Made by a program: the position numbers and the translations under genes. Positions 22,521 through 34,110 of a stretch of 64,000 nt of DNA are shown here, piece after piece (positions within the stretch are counted from its first letter, which is position 1; each line of letters opens with the position of its first letter). The stretch is taken from the NCBI RefSeq assembly GCF_016920785.2, contig NW_024609837.1, positions 37,627,543-37,691,542 on the forward strand, given 5' to 3'. The notes beneath the pieces were generated by a model, which was not told the DNA's origin, did no database searches, and saw only the letters and a program-made list of their open reading frames with translations. The DNA is from Ixodes scapularis (lineage: Eukaryota; Arthropoda; Arachnida; Ixodida; Ixodidae).

Positions 22521-25102
22521 TTATAGTGAAACTGGTTGGACACATATCGCGACTTATATCATAATTATATTCATTCGAATTTTCATTATCCGCCCCAAAC
22601 ACGGCTAGAACGCGATTCGCTATTTTTTTCTGTTTTCCTTTTTAAAATGAAAGGATGCGGCAAAAACTATTAGTGTGGCGGGGAGTGCAAATGTCGGCCT
22701 CTAGCCAATAAGGGGAAAATTGAAAACGCATCAGTACTCTGCCAGAGAAAGTGCATTAACGTGCCGATGCCATTTCGCGCGAACCGTAGCGTGCAGTGAG
22801 CAGGGACCTATTGTACAGAGGAAAGATTGCCGAAAGACATAGTATGGCAGTTTATATAGGTAGAAAGATAGTGGGAGCAGGGAGGGGGGGGGGGGGTTTG
22901 ACCCTATCGATGACACGTACCTTCACAGTTTCTTTTGTAAGTTTTTTTTTTTTTTTTAAAGAAGTGGCATTGAAGACAAAGACACACCATAGCCAACAAA
23001 TATGTGCCCCAGAACGCGTGACCCCAGCCACGAACGCCAGCGGCATCCCCCAAGACCACATTCCCGGCGAAGTCCTAACCAAGTTAAATGCATGCGCCGC
23101 AGTTGCGATCTCCTAACGTCGTTGGCCATTTCACCTCTTCTTTGAGCCGCTAAAACGAACGGGGGCTTGTCTTTGTTTCACTTAGCATCAAAGAGAACAT
23201 TAGTGGATTGCACAGCACGCTGCCGTGATATCGGCTATTGTAGCAGACCTACCTCATAACCTACATGAATATTCGATTCGGCTAAAGTGAGTTGATGATA
23301 CGATCACCCTCATATTACAATCACATCATACTACCAAATCACCGTAGTAGCGATTCTAGTCAAAGCTGTCTGTAGTCAATATTTTTTGTTTATTAGAAAT
23401 ACTGTTCTAAACACGTATGAAAAATCGAAAGTTAACGAATCGCATGCCGGTTTAGATGCTGTAAGCTGCATTAACTATAGATGGCGTAGGCTCAAAATTC
23501 ACATTCATGTATAGCAGTTCTTCTAACGAGTATTGCATAAGCGCTCCAAATTCATACCGGATTTTTCGCACCGAAACCTAGCGTTCTCTTGACTGGTTCG
23601 GCGTTACCAACGTTGCTGGTGTACAAAACACCTCACAGAATAAAAACACAAACGCAAAATCTTCGGACGAGTGCAAGTGCAACCTTTCTTTGTTGTTTCT
23701 TTGCATCGCTCAGTGGCGGATACCGTTATAATAATCACATTGAGTACTGACGTTTTTATGTGCATTTTGTTTTTGCTTTTTATGTGAACGACGCGCAACT
23801 GCGATTGAATTGTTTGCACGGGCGCGCACGAAACTTTTGTGAAAGTTTACGTTTCGTATCACGCCACGTTTTTCCAAGAAATGCAACGCAGTGGAAGAAC
23901 AACTATTCTGTTGTTTCAATATTATTTCGTTATTTATTCCGACCAAATTTTGTAATCGAGCCATTCCGCCTATTTTGTTTAATTCGCAATGTCTTTTTTT
24001 TTATTCTTTTTTTTTTAAATGCATGGCCGAACAATCGTGGACGCGTCTCAAACTGAGCGTGGCGAGGCGGTACGTAATATGTGCTTCCGCGCTCGCACGT
24101 ACAAAAAGTACGCTCTTTTTTCTAGAAACTTGGTGCTGCTAAAAAAAAAATATAAAATAAAAATTGACATTTCGTCCAGGAGTGTTTTTACTTTTCTATT
24201 TAAAGGTTCGGTTTGCGATTTTGAAGCGCGTTCTGCAACACATCCCTTTTTGTGTGATCTAGAACAGAGCCATCGAAGTACATATTTGGTTTTAATTTGG
24301 GGCTGAATTACATGATCCGGCAGAAACCACCATTGTAAACTTTAGCTGCTTTACAAATAAGTTCAGACTTATTCAATACTTTATATTTTCCTATCGGAGT
24401 ACTGGTGCACGCAATTGCCACTAAAACAAAGCTTGTCGTGAAAGCTTGTTCAAAAACCAAACAACGCCGTCTTTTGTCAATTTGGACGCCAGTACGTATA
24501 ACCAATAACTTGATGCTCTCGGCACTTCATAATTTGAGGCACCACGTTGAAATTCGGTCAGTGTTCTGCCACTGTTGCTTGCAAGTATTTTTTAATGTAT
24601 ATGTTAGTCCGCTTTTGTAGGCAGTAAACAATACAAAGCTCTTGAATTTATGATTATTATTAAACAAATTAAAACCAGAATTCGCCTAAATGCATAAACA
24701 CACAAGCGCCCACTTTTCAACCATGCGTTTATATACGCCAATATTACAGCCTCCTTCGCATAATTCGCCTCTTGGGAGCACGCGAAGTCTTATAGGACTT
24801 CATCATAAAAAGGTCTTGAGCTTCAGACAGGGCGCACAGGAAACGTAGGCCAGATGGAAGCGGGGCTTCACCGTTTAGCTTCTCCGACATTTTAGAAGTA
24901 CATGAATTGAATAAAAGTCGGGAGACAAATCTGAATTGGTGAAGCGAATTTCCTACCGGGATTGCCCAATCTTGAACGAGGGATAGCAGAACACTTGTTG
25001 AGAACCTCGGCAAGTGTTAGGAAAGTTCAACCAACGTCGCTCTCGAAATATGTGCGTGCGCGTTTGCCAAAAAATAAAATAAAAATAAAAAAACATTATA
25101 TT
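22521..25102. other. Intergenic DNA, no gene recognised
   Basis: No recognisable domain on either strand. It includes a G-tract at about 22885-22897 and several T-runs; the open frames are short and unremarkable. Confidence 0.5.
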
Positions 25103-25162
25103 TTATTTTGTTTATTTATTTATTTGTACTCTGCCGAGCCGAAGCATTACAGCAGAGGAGTG
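25103..25162 (-). repeat. LINE-type 3' tail remnant
   Basis: TTTATTTATTTATTTG is followed by a conserved segment ending GCATTACAGCAGAGGAGTG, nearly the same as 4402-4460. The minus strand would carry the element with its TAAA tail. Confidence 0.5.
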
Positions 25163-26565
25163 TATGTGCATTCACGTGTTTTGCTTTGGAGCAGCGGTAT
25201 GGGGTTTGTGCTTGCGCAGTAATCGCTGATGCTTTATTGAGGAACTCGCCTTCAGAAGTGCTTTCGGACAGTACTTGAGTGGCCCGCAAGAATTCGAGAC
25301 TTGCGTTTTAGACGGTTTAATTTAATTTCTGCAAGTTTTCTTTCAAAGCCTCCAACCTGATTTGCAGGGAATAGCGGTTAGATTGAACGAGCACTTCTTT
25401 TGAAAACGGAGCTCTTACCCCTACTCTGAAAGTTGCGTAAGGACACTGACGCGACTGTAAACAGATATATGAAGCAGCGTCAAAGACGACAAGGGAAAAT
25501 GTTTAAAATAAATATTTCGCGAGTGTTCTAAGACATGACGAGGACTGTCTTTAGGTGATCCTGTAGGTCTCACCTGGCCATCCACCTTAAGCTCTCACGT
25601 CGAAATGAGATAAATGGGCACCTTCGCGGACTTTCGGATTTCTCGTGGAATTTGGTGTGATTAAGAAGCCACTAAAGAGTTTGATATATATTGTGGCAGC
25701 TGAACTTCAAAAGCAAACAATATACTGAAAATGTTCTTTCAAACACGCTTGCAAAAATATTTCTCCACTTTCTACAAAATATTTGTATAGAATAGTGTAT
25801 GGAGGCTATAGATATTCTAAAAAAAAGTATACACCTTTTTATTCAATATTTATGCCTTTTCGCACGTTGTTTTTTTTCTGCAAAAGTTTTATAAAAATTA
25901 GTGCAAAGAAATTGCATGAAAAACAAATAGATTCTAACGACATTTTTGTCCTTTTTCAATTGAAAACTGGCGATATTTTCTAGGAATAAGAGTCTGAACA
26001 TTACTTTTATGTTAATCCTAATACATTCTTACATTCATTCGGAAAAGCAGCCTCCGCAAGGAGGTTCCAACAGGGTGTTATGTCGCTTCTCCGTATTTCA
26101 TCTTATTATTCTATCACGTCTAAACTATACAATTTTTGCAGACATATGGCAACAGTAAATCTATACAGTCGTGGTTAGACATATGGCAGCAATAAATCTA
26201 TACAGTCGATAGAATGTGACTGGATAGAAAGTTAATAGTTGTTAAAATGTGGATAGAATTTTTATAGACTGCTTGAAATATATTTTTGTAAGGGTGTGTA
26301 GGCATGCTATTTTCATAAACGCACGAACGTCTAAAATTTAAGAACTAGAAACACAAAGAACAAAAATATCGACATACAAAACTGTGGTGAAAGCGAAGCA
26401 ACCGCATCAAGGAAAAGGAAATCATTTATTAAAAGAGGAACTCACTGCATTAACCATTTTTACAACTCCTCTTTCTTGGGGAAGACGATGGGATAAATTA
26501 ATTCGTTGTCAATGAAGAAACGGTTAAAGTGCAGGCGAGCTTTTTTAAGTTATACATGCTGACTG
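25163..26565. other. Intergenic DNA, one short tandem duplication
   Basis: No gene recognised. A 37-bp unit is duplicated at about 26142-26209 (GACATATGGCA, AATCTATACAGTCG). Confidence 0.5.
26142..26209. repeat. 37-bp tandem duplication
   Basis: Two adjacent copies of a unit starting AGACATATGGCA and ending TCTATACAGTCG, differing at about two positions. Confidence 0.85.
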
Positions 26566-26715
26566 AAACTTGAGACTGTGGTTTGAAAAACTGAAACTCG
26601 TGAAGGAGGAAGAACAAGGGACAGACAACGTCTTAAACGTTGTCTGTCCCCTGTTCTTCCCCTTTCCCGAGTTTCCGTTTTTCAAACCAGTTTCAGGTTT
26701 CAACCATCATGTATA
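26566..26715 (+). mobile_element. Penelope pLTR-derived hairpin
   Basis: Arms of about 65 bp at 26566-26631 and 26637-26701 with a 5-nt loop. The right arm (ACGTTGTCTGTCCCC, GTTCTTCC, TTTTTCAAACC) has the pyrimidine-rich style of the Penelope repeat ends in this window and leads into ACCATCATG, where the other copies have a GACCAAC/GCCAAC word. Family assignment is by analogy with 30568-30722. Confidence 0.5.
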
Positions 26716-27485
26716 ATTTATTGTATACTGCATGATATTGTCGACAATTCTAGGCTATTTATAACGCAGGTTTAAGAAAGGTTTGGACATAAGAACTAAC
26801 TTCTCAAAAATAGGTAAACACACTGATGTGAAGTTTATTGGGCAACACATTTAACCAAAGTGTTAAACTACACCAGTACATGCGGAGTACATAGGAACTT
26901 TACAGCACACAAATATGAGCAAAACTCTTCTCTTGTGGATTTTTTTTTTTTCATTTTGAAAATGAATTCGACGCTTTTTCGGGCACTCTGATTCCGCTCC
27001 TAATTTGGTAGACGAGCGTGCGACTGTACTTTGTTTCAGCTGAAATCCACACGTGCGACGCCATGAGGGGATAGCTCCAATGAGGCAACGTAAAAAATGC
27101 GAATCCCTCGGCCTTCTCTGTTCATTGTTGATTCAGCAATTATGGAACACTCCCAAAAACATGACTAAGACCATAATGGTGAGCTTTGAACTTCCCTAAT
27201 TGATCTCATCACGTCTTTGCGTAAGCTGCATCAGGGATTAAGGTGAAACAAAATATGGAGGCAGTGGGTTTTACTATGGCCATAGTTATTTGATGGCTGA
27301 GGATTAGAGTTTCTCGTAATCAGATCAAAATTAATAACCAAAAACACAATCTACACCGACAAAAATTGACAGAACGAAGTAAACACCTACACGTCACGAC
27401 GACTTAAAAATTACGTGCAATTGTATATTCCGCTATTTATTAATTTTTACTCGTTTAAGCGCCATTTGGCGCATTGGACGCGCGA
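26716..27485. other. Region upstream of the LINE, possible 5' UTR at its right end
   Basis: No gene recognised. The LINE 5' boundary cannot be placed; the last 100 bp or so before the ORF1 ATG may be its untranslated leader. Confidence 0.4.
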
Positions 27486-28506
27486 ATGGCGCTGAGTTTG
27501 GATCAGTGCAGTTGCTGCTCCGCCCCGTTTTACGGCAGACAGCAATATTTGCGCTGCTCATCGTGCTCTCGCCGCTTCCACTGTAAGTGCCTTAATGTGC
27601 TGGCCGAGGAATGCAATGTCTTCACGCAATCCGGAAAAAGAAACTACAAATGCAGCGATTGTTCAAGGCTCCGCGATCCTCCGTCGACAAAGCTTGTCAG
27701 CGAACAAGCTGTTGACAGCGGAGCGACGCCCACCGATGGCGAGACAGGATTCAGCATCAACGGAGGGGACAGCGCTAACACTTCATAGGCTGCAATTTCG
27801 TCAGAAGTTTATGGCCTGCTGCTGAGGCTTTCGTCTCGGCTAAATATTTTGACAGCCGAGATCAAGCTTCTACGTGCGGACAACAGTGCGCTTCGGTTGG
27901 AGATCGCCCAACTTCGCCAGGCGGTCGTGAACCAGACAGCTGCGCAACAAGCAATCGCGGTTTCCCCCGAGGACGCGACACCCGCCGGCTCGCCGCCGGC
28001 GAAACCATCTTATGCTTCTGTGGCGTTAACTCCCCGGCCCCCGGCCCCTGGCCCCGCCTTGGGGACAAGCCCGCGATAATCCTGGGAACGTTGGAGCTCA
28101 GAGGGCACCGTTCTTGTTGGCAACTCCAGGCAACGGTGAGTCTACAAGCATGGCCCACAACGCGGGTTTCCTGCGCGCCGACCAGGAGCGCCGTCCAAGG
28201 CCTCAGGCCTCATTTGGGCAAGCCAAGAATTGCACTGTCAGAGCGGTGCCTCGCCCACCGCCTTCCAAATGCTTGTTTGTTTCCCGTCTAAACCCATCCA
28301 CTAGCGTCAATGACTTCGAATTTATAGTATCAACTGTTATCGGGGACAAACCAGTGATCTACACGCAACTTAAAACAAAATACCCCACGTATAACTCGTT
28401 CCATCTTGCCGTTGACGAGGAGTCGTTGCAAGTGTTGAGCAACTCGGACGTCTGGCCGGATGGCTCTGTTTTTCGCCCTTTTTTTTTTTTTTTGAAGGTT
28501 GCCTAG
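27486..28506 (+). pseudogene. LINE ORF1 (PHD-type zinc finger, coiled coil), broken
   Basis: Starts at ATG 27486. Residues Cys8, Cys11, Cys24, Cys27, His32, Cys35, Cys56 and Cys59 form a Cys4-His-Cys3 pattern, the PHD-like finger found in ORF1 of CR1-group LINEs, where it serves nucleic-acid or protein binding in the retrotransposition particle. A single TAG at 27786-27788 ends the frame after 100 codons, yet the same frame continues immediately into a leucine heptad stretch (AEIKLLRADNSALRLEIAQL) and a Pro/Ala-rich linker until 28079. The C-terminal part resumes in another frame at about 28114 (KCLFVSRLNPSTSVNDFEF) and ends in a T-run-encoded Phe stretch near 28490. One stop and at least one frameshift make it non-functional. 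Confidence 0.75.
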
Positions 28507-28550
28507 TTCCCGGCATTACGTGGTTGCAGCGGAAAGTTTAATCGAGGGTA

Positions 28551-29601
28551 CTCGTGGCTGTGAATCTTAACGCTTATTATCAAAATGTCCGCGGCCTTAG
28601 AACAAAATCGGATGAATTTATGTCTAATCTGCTAGGTACCGATTATGATATTAGCATATTGTCAGAAACATGACTTCATGACGGCATTGCGAATAGTGAA
28701 TATATTACACCTTCCTTTAGTGTGTTTCGTAGAGATCTTGACTATACTTTTGGGATAAAATATGGAGGTGGTGTATTGATAGCTTGCAAACAATCACTGA
28801 ATGCACATAGGCAAAATTATTTAGAAACCTATCAAGAATCCGTCTGGCTCGAGATACCGTCTGGTTACGGGTTCAACTTTCTAATTGGAGCATATTATTT
28901 CCCTCCGGCTTCAGATGCGGCTCTATTTGTAAGCCACTTTAATTTTCTTGAAAATGAAATCGACGTTACTGAATATCGCGTGCAACAATACGGGGATTTC
29001 AATCTACCAAAAGTTGACTGGAATAATGGTCATATTAACAGTGAAATCTCCTGCACACGTCAAAACGCGTCTTGTTTGTTTAACTTCATAAATTTTAACG
29101 ATTTTACGCAACACAATACGTTCGCGAACTGTTTCGGTAACATTCTTGATCTGGTTTTATCTAACATTCCTTTTTTGAAAGTGGCTCGTGTAGACGATCC
29201 GCTGGTCACCCCTGAAGCTTATTATCCTCCCCTTACGGTTTCGTTTTCTATGTTTTTAAGGTTAAGGGTTTCGTCTCGTGCATTACGGTACGCGTACGGC
29301 GCTGTCGATTACTTTATTTTATACAAATATTTCGAACAATATGATTGGACTGATGTCTCACAACGCTCTGACGTAGATTCCGTGGTGGATAATTTTACGG
29401 CGGTAGTCAATGATGGCATGAACTTGTTTGTTCCCCAGTACACCAACCGTCCAGAGAAGTACCCTAAGTGGTTTTCCAAAGATTTACGATATTACTTGAG
29501 ATTAAAATTACATTACCACAGATCATATAAAAAAACGAGGCTCGGCTTATGGTATCAAAACTTTAGCATCTGTCGCGAACTAACACAAAAGCTTCTTGCT
29601 A
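28551..29601 (+). pseudogene. LINE ORF2, endonuclease part, interrupted
   Basis: The frame from about 28560 opens with VNLNAYYQNVRGLRTK and ISILSET, then a TGA where the family has TrpLeu (SETWL). After that it is open to the next insertion. YYQNVRGL, SETxL, GGGVLIA, YGDFN and ILDLVLSN are the landmark blocks of the apurinic-like endonuclease of CR1-group LINEs, which nicks target DNA to prime reverse transcription. The linker continues to QKLL and is cut by the TA-flanked element at 29602-30097. If that element is left out, the codons on either side run L-A-S-D in the same frame. Upstream of the break only one stop codon is seen. Confidence 0.8.
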
Positions 29602-30097
29602 TAGTAGGTTACAAGTCAAGAAGATAGCGGCAAATGCCCCTCAAAGAGAATCATATATCCCTCCGCCACCTCCGCATCCAATAGCGTCCCGTCGTTTCCG
29701 TGACGTCACGGCGAACGCGCGAGGAGGGTCTTGCCTTTCTTTACAGATTTGCTTTATCTTTCGACTTTGACTTAGCATTGTGGAAGCCACGAGAGGGAGG
29801 TTAGAGTTTTCCCCCTCCGATGGAAATAAATACGACTTACGGGGATTAGCTTCCCTCTCCGATGGACCAAAGGCTGCTTTCAGGGGCTCAGTTCCCACTC
29901 CGATGAATTCAAAGGTCGCTTTCTTAAAAAGTGGGATCGGAGATAACTTGGCACCACTGTGTAGACAATATCTATCCATTGAAGCGGAACAAAACGCGTT
30001 TTCAGTGAACTCTTCTTTCGACTGCGGAGGGATTTGAAAACGGCGCATCACGCTTGTGGGAGGAGCTTCTCCTACCTTCTTAACTTGTAACCGATTA
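29602..30097. mobile_element. TA-flanked miniature element inside LINE ORF2
   Basis: 496 bp flanked by TA at 29600-29601 and 30098-30099. Ends are inverted repeats of about 25 bp: TAGTAGGTTACAAGTCAAGA at the left, and ACTTGTAACC toward the right end. The TA duplication and lack of coding capacity fit a Tc1/mariner-type miniature element. The LINE frame is continuous across the insertion point, which fixes the borders to the base. The interior contains repeated CTCCGATG/TCCGATGG words. A 209-codon minus-strand frame through it is non-coding. Confidence 0.8.
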
Positions 30098-30099
30098 TA

Positions 30100-30567
30100 G
30101 CGACCAATATCACTACCGCAGGCAGATGGAGCGTAACCTGAACAAGCGACCAGAAGAATTCTGGCGCTATGTAAAAAAGCACACCACGCAGGACTAACAA
30201 TATAACGCTGAGAAACGGGACAGTTAATGAAACGTCCCCAAAATCTGTTTGTGAGTTGTTTTCGCATCATTTCAGCTAATATTTTTCCAATGTCAACACC
30301 CCTTTACCCGTGACATGTAATACTACTTTTGATGACTATTTACCCTATACTAGATTTACAGTTCACGAAGTGCTTTTAGCTATTAAAAAGCTGAATTTTA
30401 AACTGTCCACAGGCTCAGATGGTATTTCCAACTTCGTTGTAAAAGGATGTGCCGAACGTTCGGCTCCTGTTCTTAAAAAAGTCTTCAACTTATCGACACA
30501 GAGTGGCATCTTTCCAGATAAATGAAAATATTCGATAGTCGTCCCGATTTTCAAGTCAGGTAATTCT
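30100..30567 (+). pseudogene. LINE ORF2, linker and N-terminal reverse transcriptase
   Basis: Resumes with DQYHYRRQMERNLNKR and PEEFWRYVKKH, the segment that precedes the reverse transcriptase in CR1-group ORF2. Then FTVHEVLLAIKKLNFKLSTG, SDGISNFVVK and VVPIFKSGN follow, which are the first RT blocks. A TGA at 30523-30525 replaces the Trp usual in this motif (FPDxWK). The end carries the left copy of the 11-bp duplication CAGGTAATTCT. Confidence 0.75.
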
Positions 30568-30722
30568 GTAGTGTTGACGATTGGGCTAGTTGGTCATTCA
30601 TATTAGCGGAAAACAAACAGCGCAAGGGCAAGGACAGAGTAGAAGGTGGTGTGTCTACAGCGCTGTGTGTGTCTACCACCTTCTACTCTGTCCTTGTCCT
30701 TGCGCTGTTTGTTTTCCGCTAA
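30568..30722 (-). mobile_element. 155-bp Penelope-derived hairpin insertion with 11-bp duplication
   Basis: Inserted in LINE ORF2 between two exact copies of CAGGTAATTCT (30557-30567 and 30723-30733). Arms at 30603-30649 and 30676-30722 are 47 bp with one mismatch, loop 26 nt. Read on the minus strand, the non-hairpin end reads GACCAACTAGCCCAATCG, and the stem reads CTCTGTCC, TGCGCTGTTTGTTTTCCGC. These correspond in order to the end of the full Penelope's repeats (TCTGTTTCTCC, TGTTTTGTCCC, GCCAACTAGC). It is thus a minimal 3'-end Penelope insertion whose 5' part snapped back on itself. Confidence 0.7.
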
Positions 30723-31815
30723 CAGGTAATTCTTGTGATTTTAGTAATTACAATCCTGTTTTTCTTCTCAATGAATTTTCATAGGTTTTTGATACGCTGG
30801 TGTACAATCGTTTGGATAATTATTTTAAAAGAAAGTTTGTTTTTGTACAGCACGGTTTCGTTAAAGGCAGATCCGTCGAGACAAATCTGTGCACATTTTC
30901 AAATTTTGCTTTTTCCATTTGTTTAGTGTCGGGGCCAAGTAGACACAATATATCTGCATATGTCCAAAGCCTTTGATAAGGTTGATCATGAGTTGCTATT
31001 GTTGAAACTCAGACTATGGCCTCAGTCCTGAGTACAATACCTGGTTTAGGAGTTATCTTCACAGAAGGCAGAACTGTGTAAGGGTATCTGGCTTCTTGTC
31101 TCGTCCATTCATTTCTATGTTAGGAGTGCCTCAGGGCTCAAACCTTGGGCCTTTGTTGTTTCTTATTTTTATAAACAATTTGGTGTCGTCCGTAAAACAC
31201 TCTCAATTACTTTTGTTCACAGATGACGTGAAGTTGTTTCGGGAGGTCACCTCAATCACTGACTGTACTTTGCTGCAGGACGATCTTCGTTCAATGGTAG
31301 AATGGTGCAGTTCTAACAATCTTTTCTTAAATCCGCGCAAAACAAAAGTCGTGTCGCTGTCGAGAATGCGTCACAATTTATCCTATGTATATGTTCTGGA
31401 AATTGAAACGATCTGTCGGACCACGCAGATGCGAGACCTAGGTGTTCTTGTGCACGACCACCTTTTTTTACTTTCTCATGCAAACTTCATTATTAGTCAG
31501 TCATTACGTACGCTAGGAATAATGCCTCGCTTAACTAGATAATTTATCACTCATCACTGTCTTTTGAGATTATAAAGTACCCATGTGCGTTCGAAACTAG
31601 AATTTGCATCTGTAGTGTAAAACTGCATATCTATAACAGCAAGGGAAAGTATAGAACATGTACAAAAGGAATTTGTGCGCATCATTTACGACAGATATTT
31701 TAGAAGAAAGTGTTTTTATGAATATAATTCGATTTCAGCAAAATTAACGTTGGGCACCTTAAATAAAAGGTCTATTCGGGATGTTCAGTTTTTACATAAG
31801 CTAATTCATAATGCT
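30723..31815 (+). pseudogene. LINE ORF2, central reverse transcriptase
   Basis: Begins inside the duplication (SGNSCDFSNYNPV). VYNRLDNYF, FVQHGFVKGRS and MSKAFDKVDHELL identify RT blocks 3 and 4. LGVPQGSNLGPLLFLIFINN and LLFTDDVKLF are the catalytic blocks, with the usual F-A-D-D altered to F-T-D-D. It continues to VQFLHKLIHNA, where the Penelope element is inserted. Several frameshifts and stops are present between 30770 and 31620. Confidence 0.75.
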
Positions 31816-32096
31816 AGAGGGATATGTGTCGGCGGTGGTCTGTAGGTTGGATCAGGGAGGTGTTAGTGACCAAATTTAGTAATTTAATGTAATTAATTAA
31901 TTTTATTTAGTATTTTATTTAGTATTGCAATGTAAGGACTTAGGGTGATTCATTGGCATTACTTTAAGTGTGAATCTTTGGGTCAAAGCGATGAAGAAGA
32001 AATATAAAGTCTTAGTTGATAGTCAGCGGTGTGTATGTCTCTGTTTCTCCCTGTCTGTGTTTTGTCCCTATCGTTCCAGCTGACCATTTACCTAAA
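31816..32096 (+). repeat. Left Penelope pLTR
   Basis: Begins AGAGGGATATGTG and ends CCATTTACCTAAA. It is about 93-95 percent identical by eye to the right copy, with no length difference. The body's first ATG follows at 32099 (ATGCGCCAACTAGC). Confidence 0.85.
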
Positions 32097-32098
32097 TT

Positions 32099-33663
32099 AT
32101 GCGCCAACTAGCTCAACTTCAGCCTGTTATTCAGTTTCTTTTTAGTTATTTGAGCTCCCTTTTTGTATGTTTTAATTCACTTGACCCACGGACTCAGGGC
32201 CTTTTGATCGCCACCACAACCTGCCGGGCGAGGATGCTTTCATGCAGCGTCGATAAGAAGATAATGCTCGAAGATGTTCGGCAGTTTTTCGGAGCTGTTG
32301 CACCGTCGCAAGGACACACCATACGGGTGACAAAGATACTCCGGTCAGAAACGTGGCGCCAACAACGCCTTCTCAGTGATTTCCTGCGTGCTAAGTGCCC
32401 TACTCACAGCGTCTTCAGAAACCAACTGGCGATGGCAAGGTATTCCACAGAAAGCCAGTGGAAATCCTGGTTTCTTCCTGCCCTGGAGCAACATCTCGAA
32501 CTGCTGAAAGAACAGGTAAAAAGGTGGCCACTCCAGACCCTTGGTGATGTCCATCTCTCAGAAAGGACAACATCCATTTTCGAACAAGGACCGAAGTATG
32601 CTGCACCACCACAGCTAGAGGCTGTAGACAAGGTTGCCCTTGTTCGCACCATTGCGTCCCGAGCTCACGAAGAGCAGAAATCACAAATTATCACTGAAGG
32701 CATTGAGTGCTTCGCAAGCCAAAGGTGCCCGGCACTTTCAGGCTTGGGCTTTGGCAGCGCGGTTCAAGAACTATGAAGTAAAGATCTCCGGCTTTGTGTC
32801 TCAGTTAAAGAAGGAGGTTTCGTAGTCCTTGATACTGGGACCTACGGAGAGAAGGCCAATGCTGCCGTAGCAAAAACCTTCATCCAGGTTGATGGGAAAC
32901 GAAACAAAAGGGAAGCTTGCCGTTAAGCGGCTGCTTGAAGATCACAATCTAACCAGACTGGGCACCAAAGTGAAAGCTACGAAGGGTGGACACCTTGACG
33001 TTTTCTTCTCATCCAAAACACATAAGGTAGGGGTACCGTTTCGTGCCATTGCCTTCGAGAGGAAAACCTGGCAAGCTCATGTGTCAACCTATCTTGCAAA
33101 GCACTTGTCTCAGGTGCATTGCGATGACCCGTACAGAATTTCCAACTCAGAAGAGCTTATTGCCTATCTTCAGGAACATGGATCCCAGGTAGTATCTGGA
33201 TTTTCCATCGACATCCAGGACATGTACTATTCTATTCCCCACGCCAGCCTCATGCCAATTCTACGAGAGACCATCGAGGAACAGGGCGTAACGCCTTTTC
33301 AAACCGCAGCAGGGATTAGCATAGACGCCTTCTTGGAACTGCTCGGGGTATATTTAACGGTGACCGTGATCTCGTACGAAGGTCTAGACTACGTCCAAAA
33401 AAAAAAGGAATTTGCATTGGATCTAAGGTTGCGCTACATCTATGCGATCTGTTCTTGGCGGCGTGTGGTAGACACATCCAATCCACACTGAACGATGCTA
33501 GAGTCAAAGCCATCTTCAGATACGTGGACGACTTCCTGATCTTGTGCAGCACAGACATCGAAAGTGAAGAAAACGGATGCAGGAGCACGATCATGAAAAC
33601 CTTCCACGAATGTTGCCCCGACCTGCTCTTCGCTCATGAACTACCCGTGGGCAAGTCTATTAA
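32099..33663 (+). pseudogene. Penelope reverse transcriptase, N-terminal and catalytic part
   Basis: A 225-codon frame starts at 32099 (MRQLAQLQPVIQF) and breaks near 32730. Coding continues in other frames as HFQAWALAARFKNYEVK, FVVLDTGTYGEKANAA and KLAVKRLLEDHNLTRLGTK. The RT core follows, with VFFSSKTHKVGVPFRAI, SFSIDIQDMYYSIPH (first catalytic Asp) and, after a frameshift at an A-run (about 33398-33407), GICIGSKVAPHLCDLFLA and IFRYVDDFLIL with the Tyr-Val-Asp-Asp active site. The frame runs to ELPVGKSI, where the TTAA element is inserted. PLE RTs are related to telomerase and copy their RNA at the target site. Confidence 0.8.
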
Positions 33664-34110
33664 AGGGATACTGAACCAAGGAATTTGGTGTCCATAATAA
33701 GAGGCGCACGTTCTTTCCACGAGCCAGCAGCCGCCGGTGTGCTCGAGCACACGCAACAAAAATGACGTCACAGACCTCCATTCGTGGTTGAGATGACAGT
33801 GAAATGTATGGGCTTCGGACCTAAGGAGAATAAAGACAAGTTTTTCATCTACACAGTGGTGCCTGGTGTAAAAAGTAAGCGATGAATTGGTCTAACAAGC
33901 ACGTAGCTTTCACTTGTAGAGATGAAAAGCCTGTCTTTATTCTCCTTTAGTCCGAAGCCCATGCATTTCACTGTCATCTCAACCGCGAATGGAGGTCTGT
34001 GACGTCATTTTTGGTGCGTGTGCTCGCGCACACCGGCGGCTGCTGGCTGGTGGAAAGAACGTGCGCCACTTATTATGGGCACTAAATTCTTTGGTTCAGT
34101 ATCCCTTTAA
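33660..34110. mobile_element. TTAA-flanked miniature element inside the Penelope element
   Basis: TTAA at 33660-33663 and 34107-34110, with terminal inverted repeats AGGGATACTGAACCAA and its complement TTGGTTCAGTATCCCT. The whole element is a long foldback: about 190-bp arms share GCGCACGTTCTTTCCAC, CAGCAGCCGCCGG, TGACGTCA and GAGAATAAAGAC in inverted order. Removing one TTAA plus the insert leaves the Penelope frame reading VGKSI-KFLDLALEF without a break, so the borders are exact. This is piggyBac-type target preference. Confidence 0.85.

Noticed and set aside
29641..30270. 209-codon minus-strand frame as a gene
   Set aside because: It spans the TA-flanked miniature element and its LINE host, both with better explanations on the plus strand.
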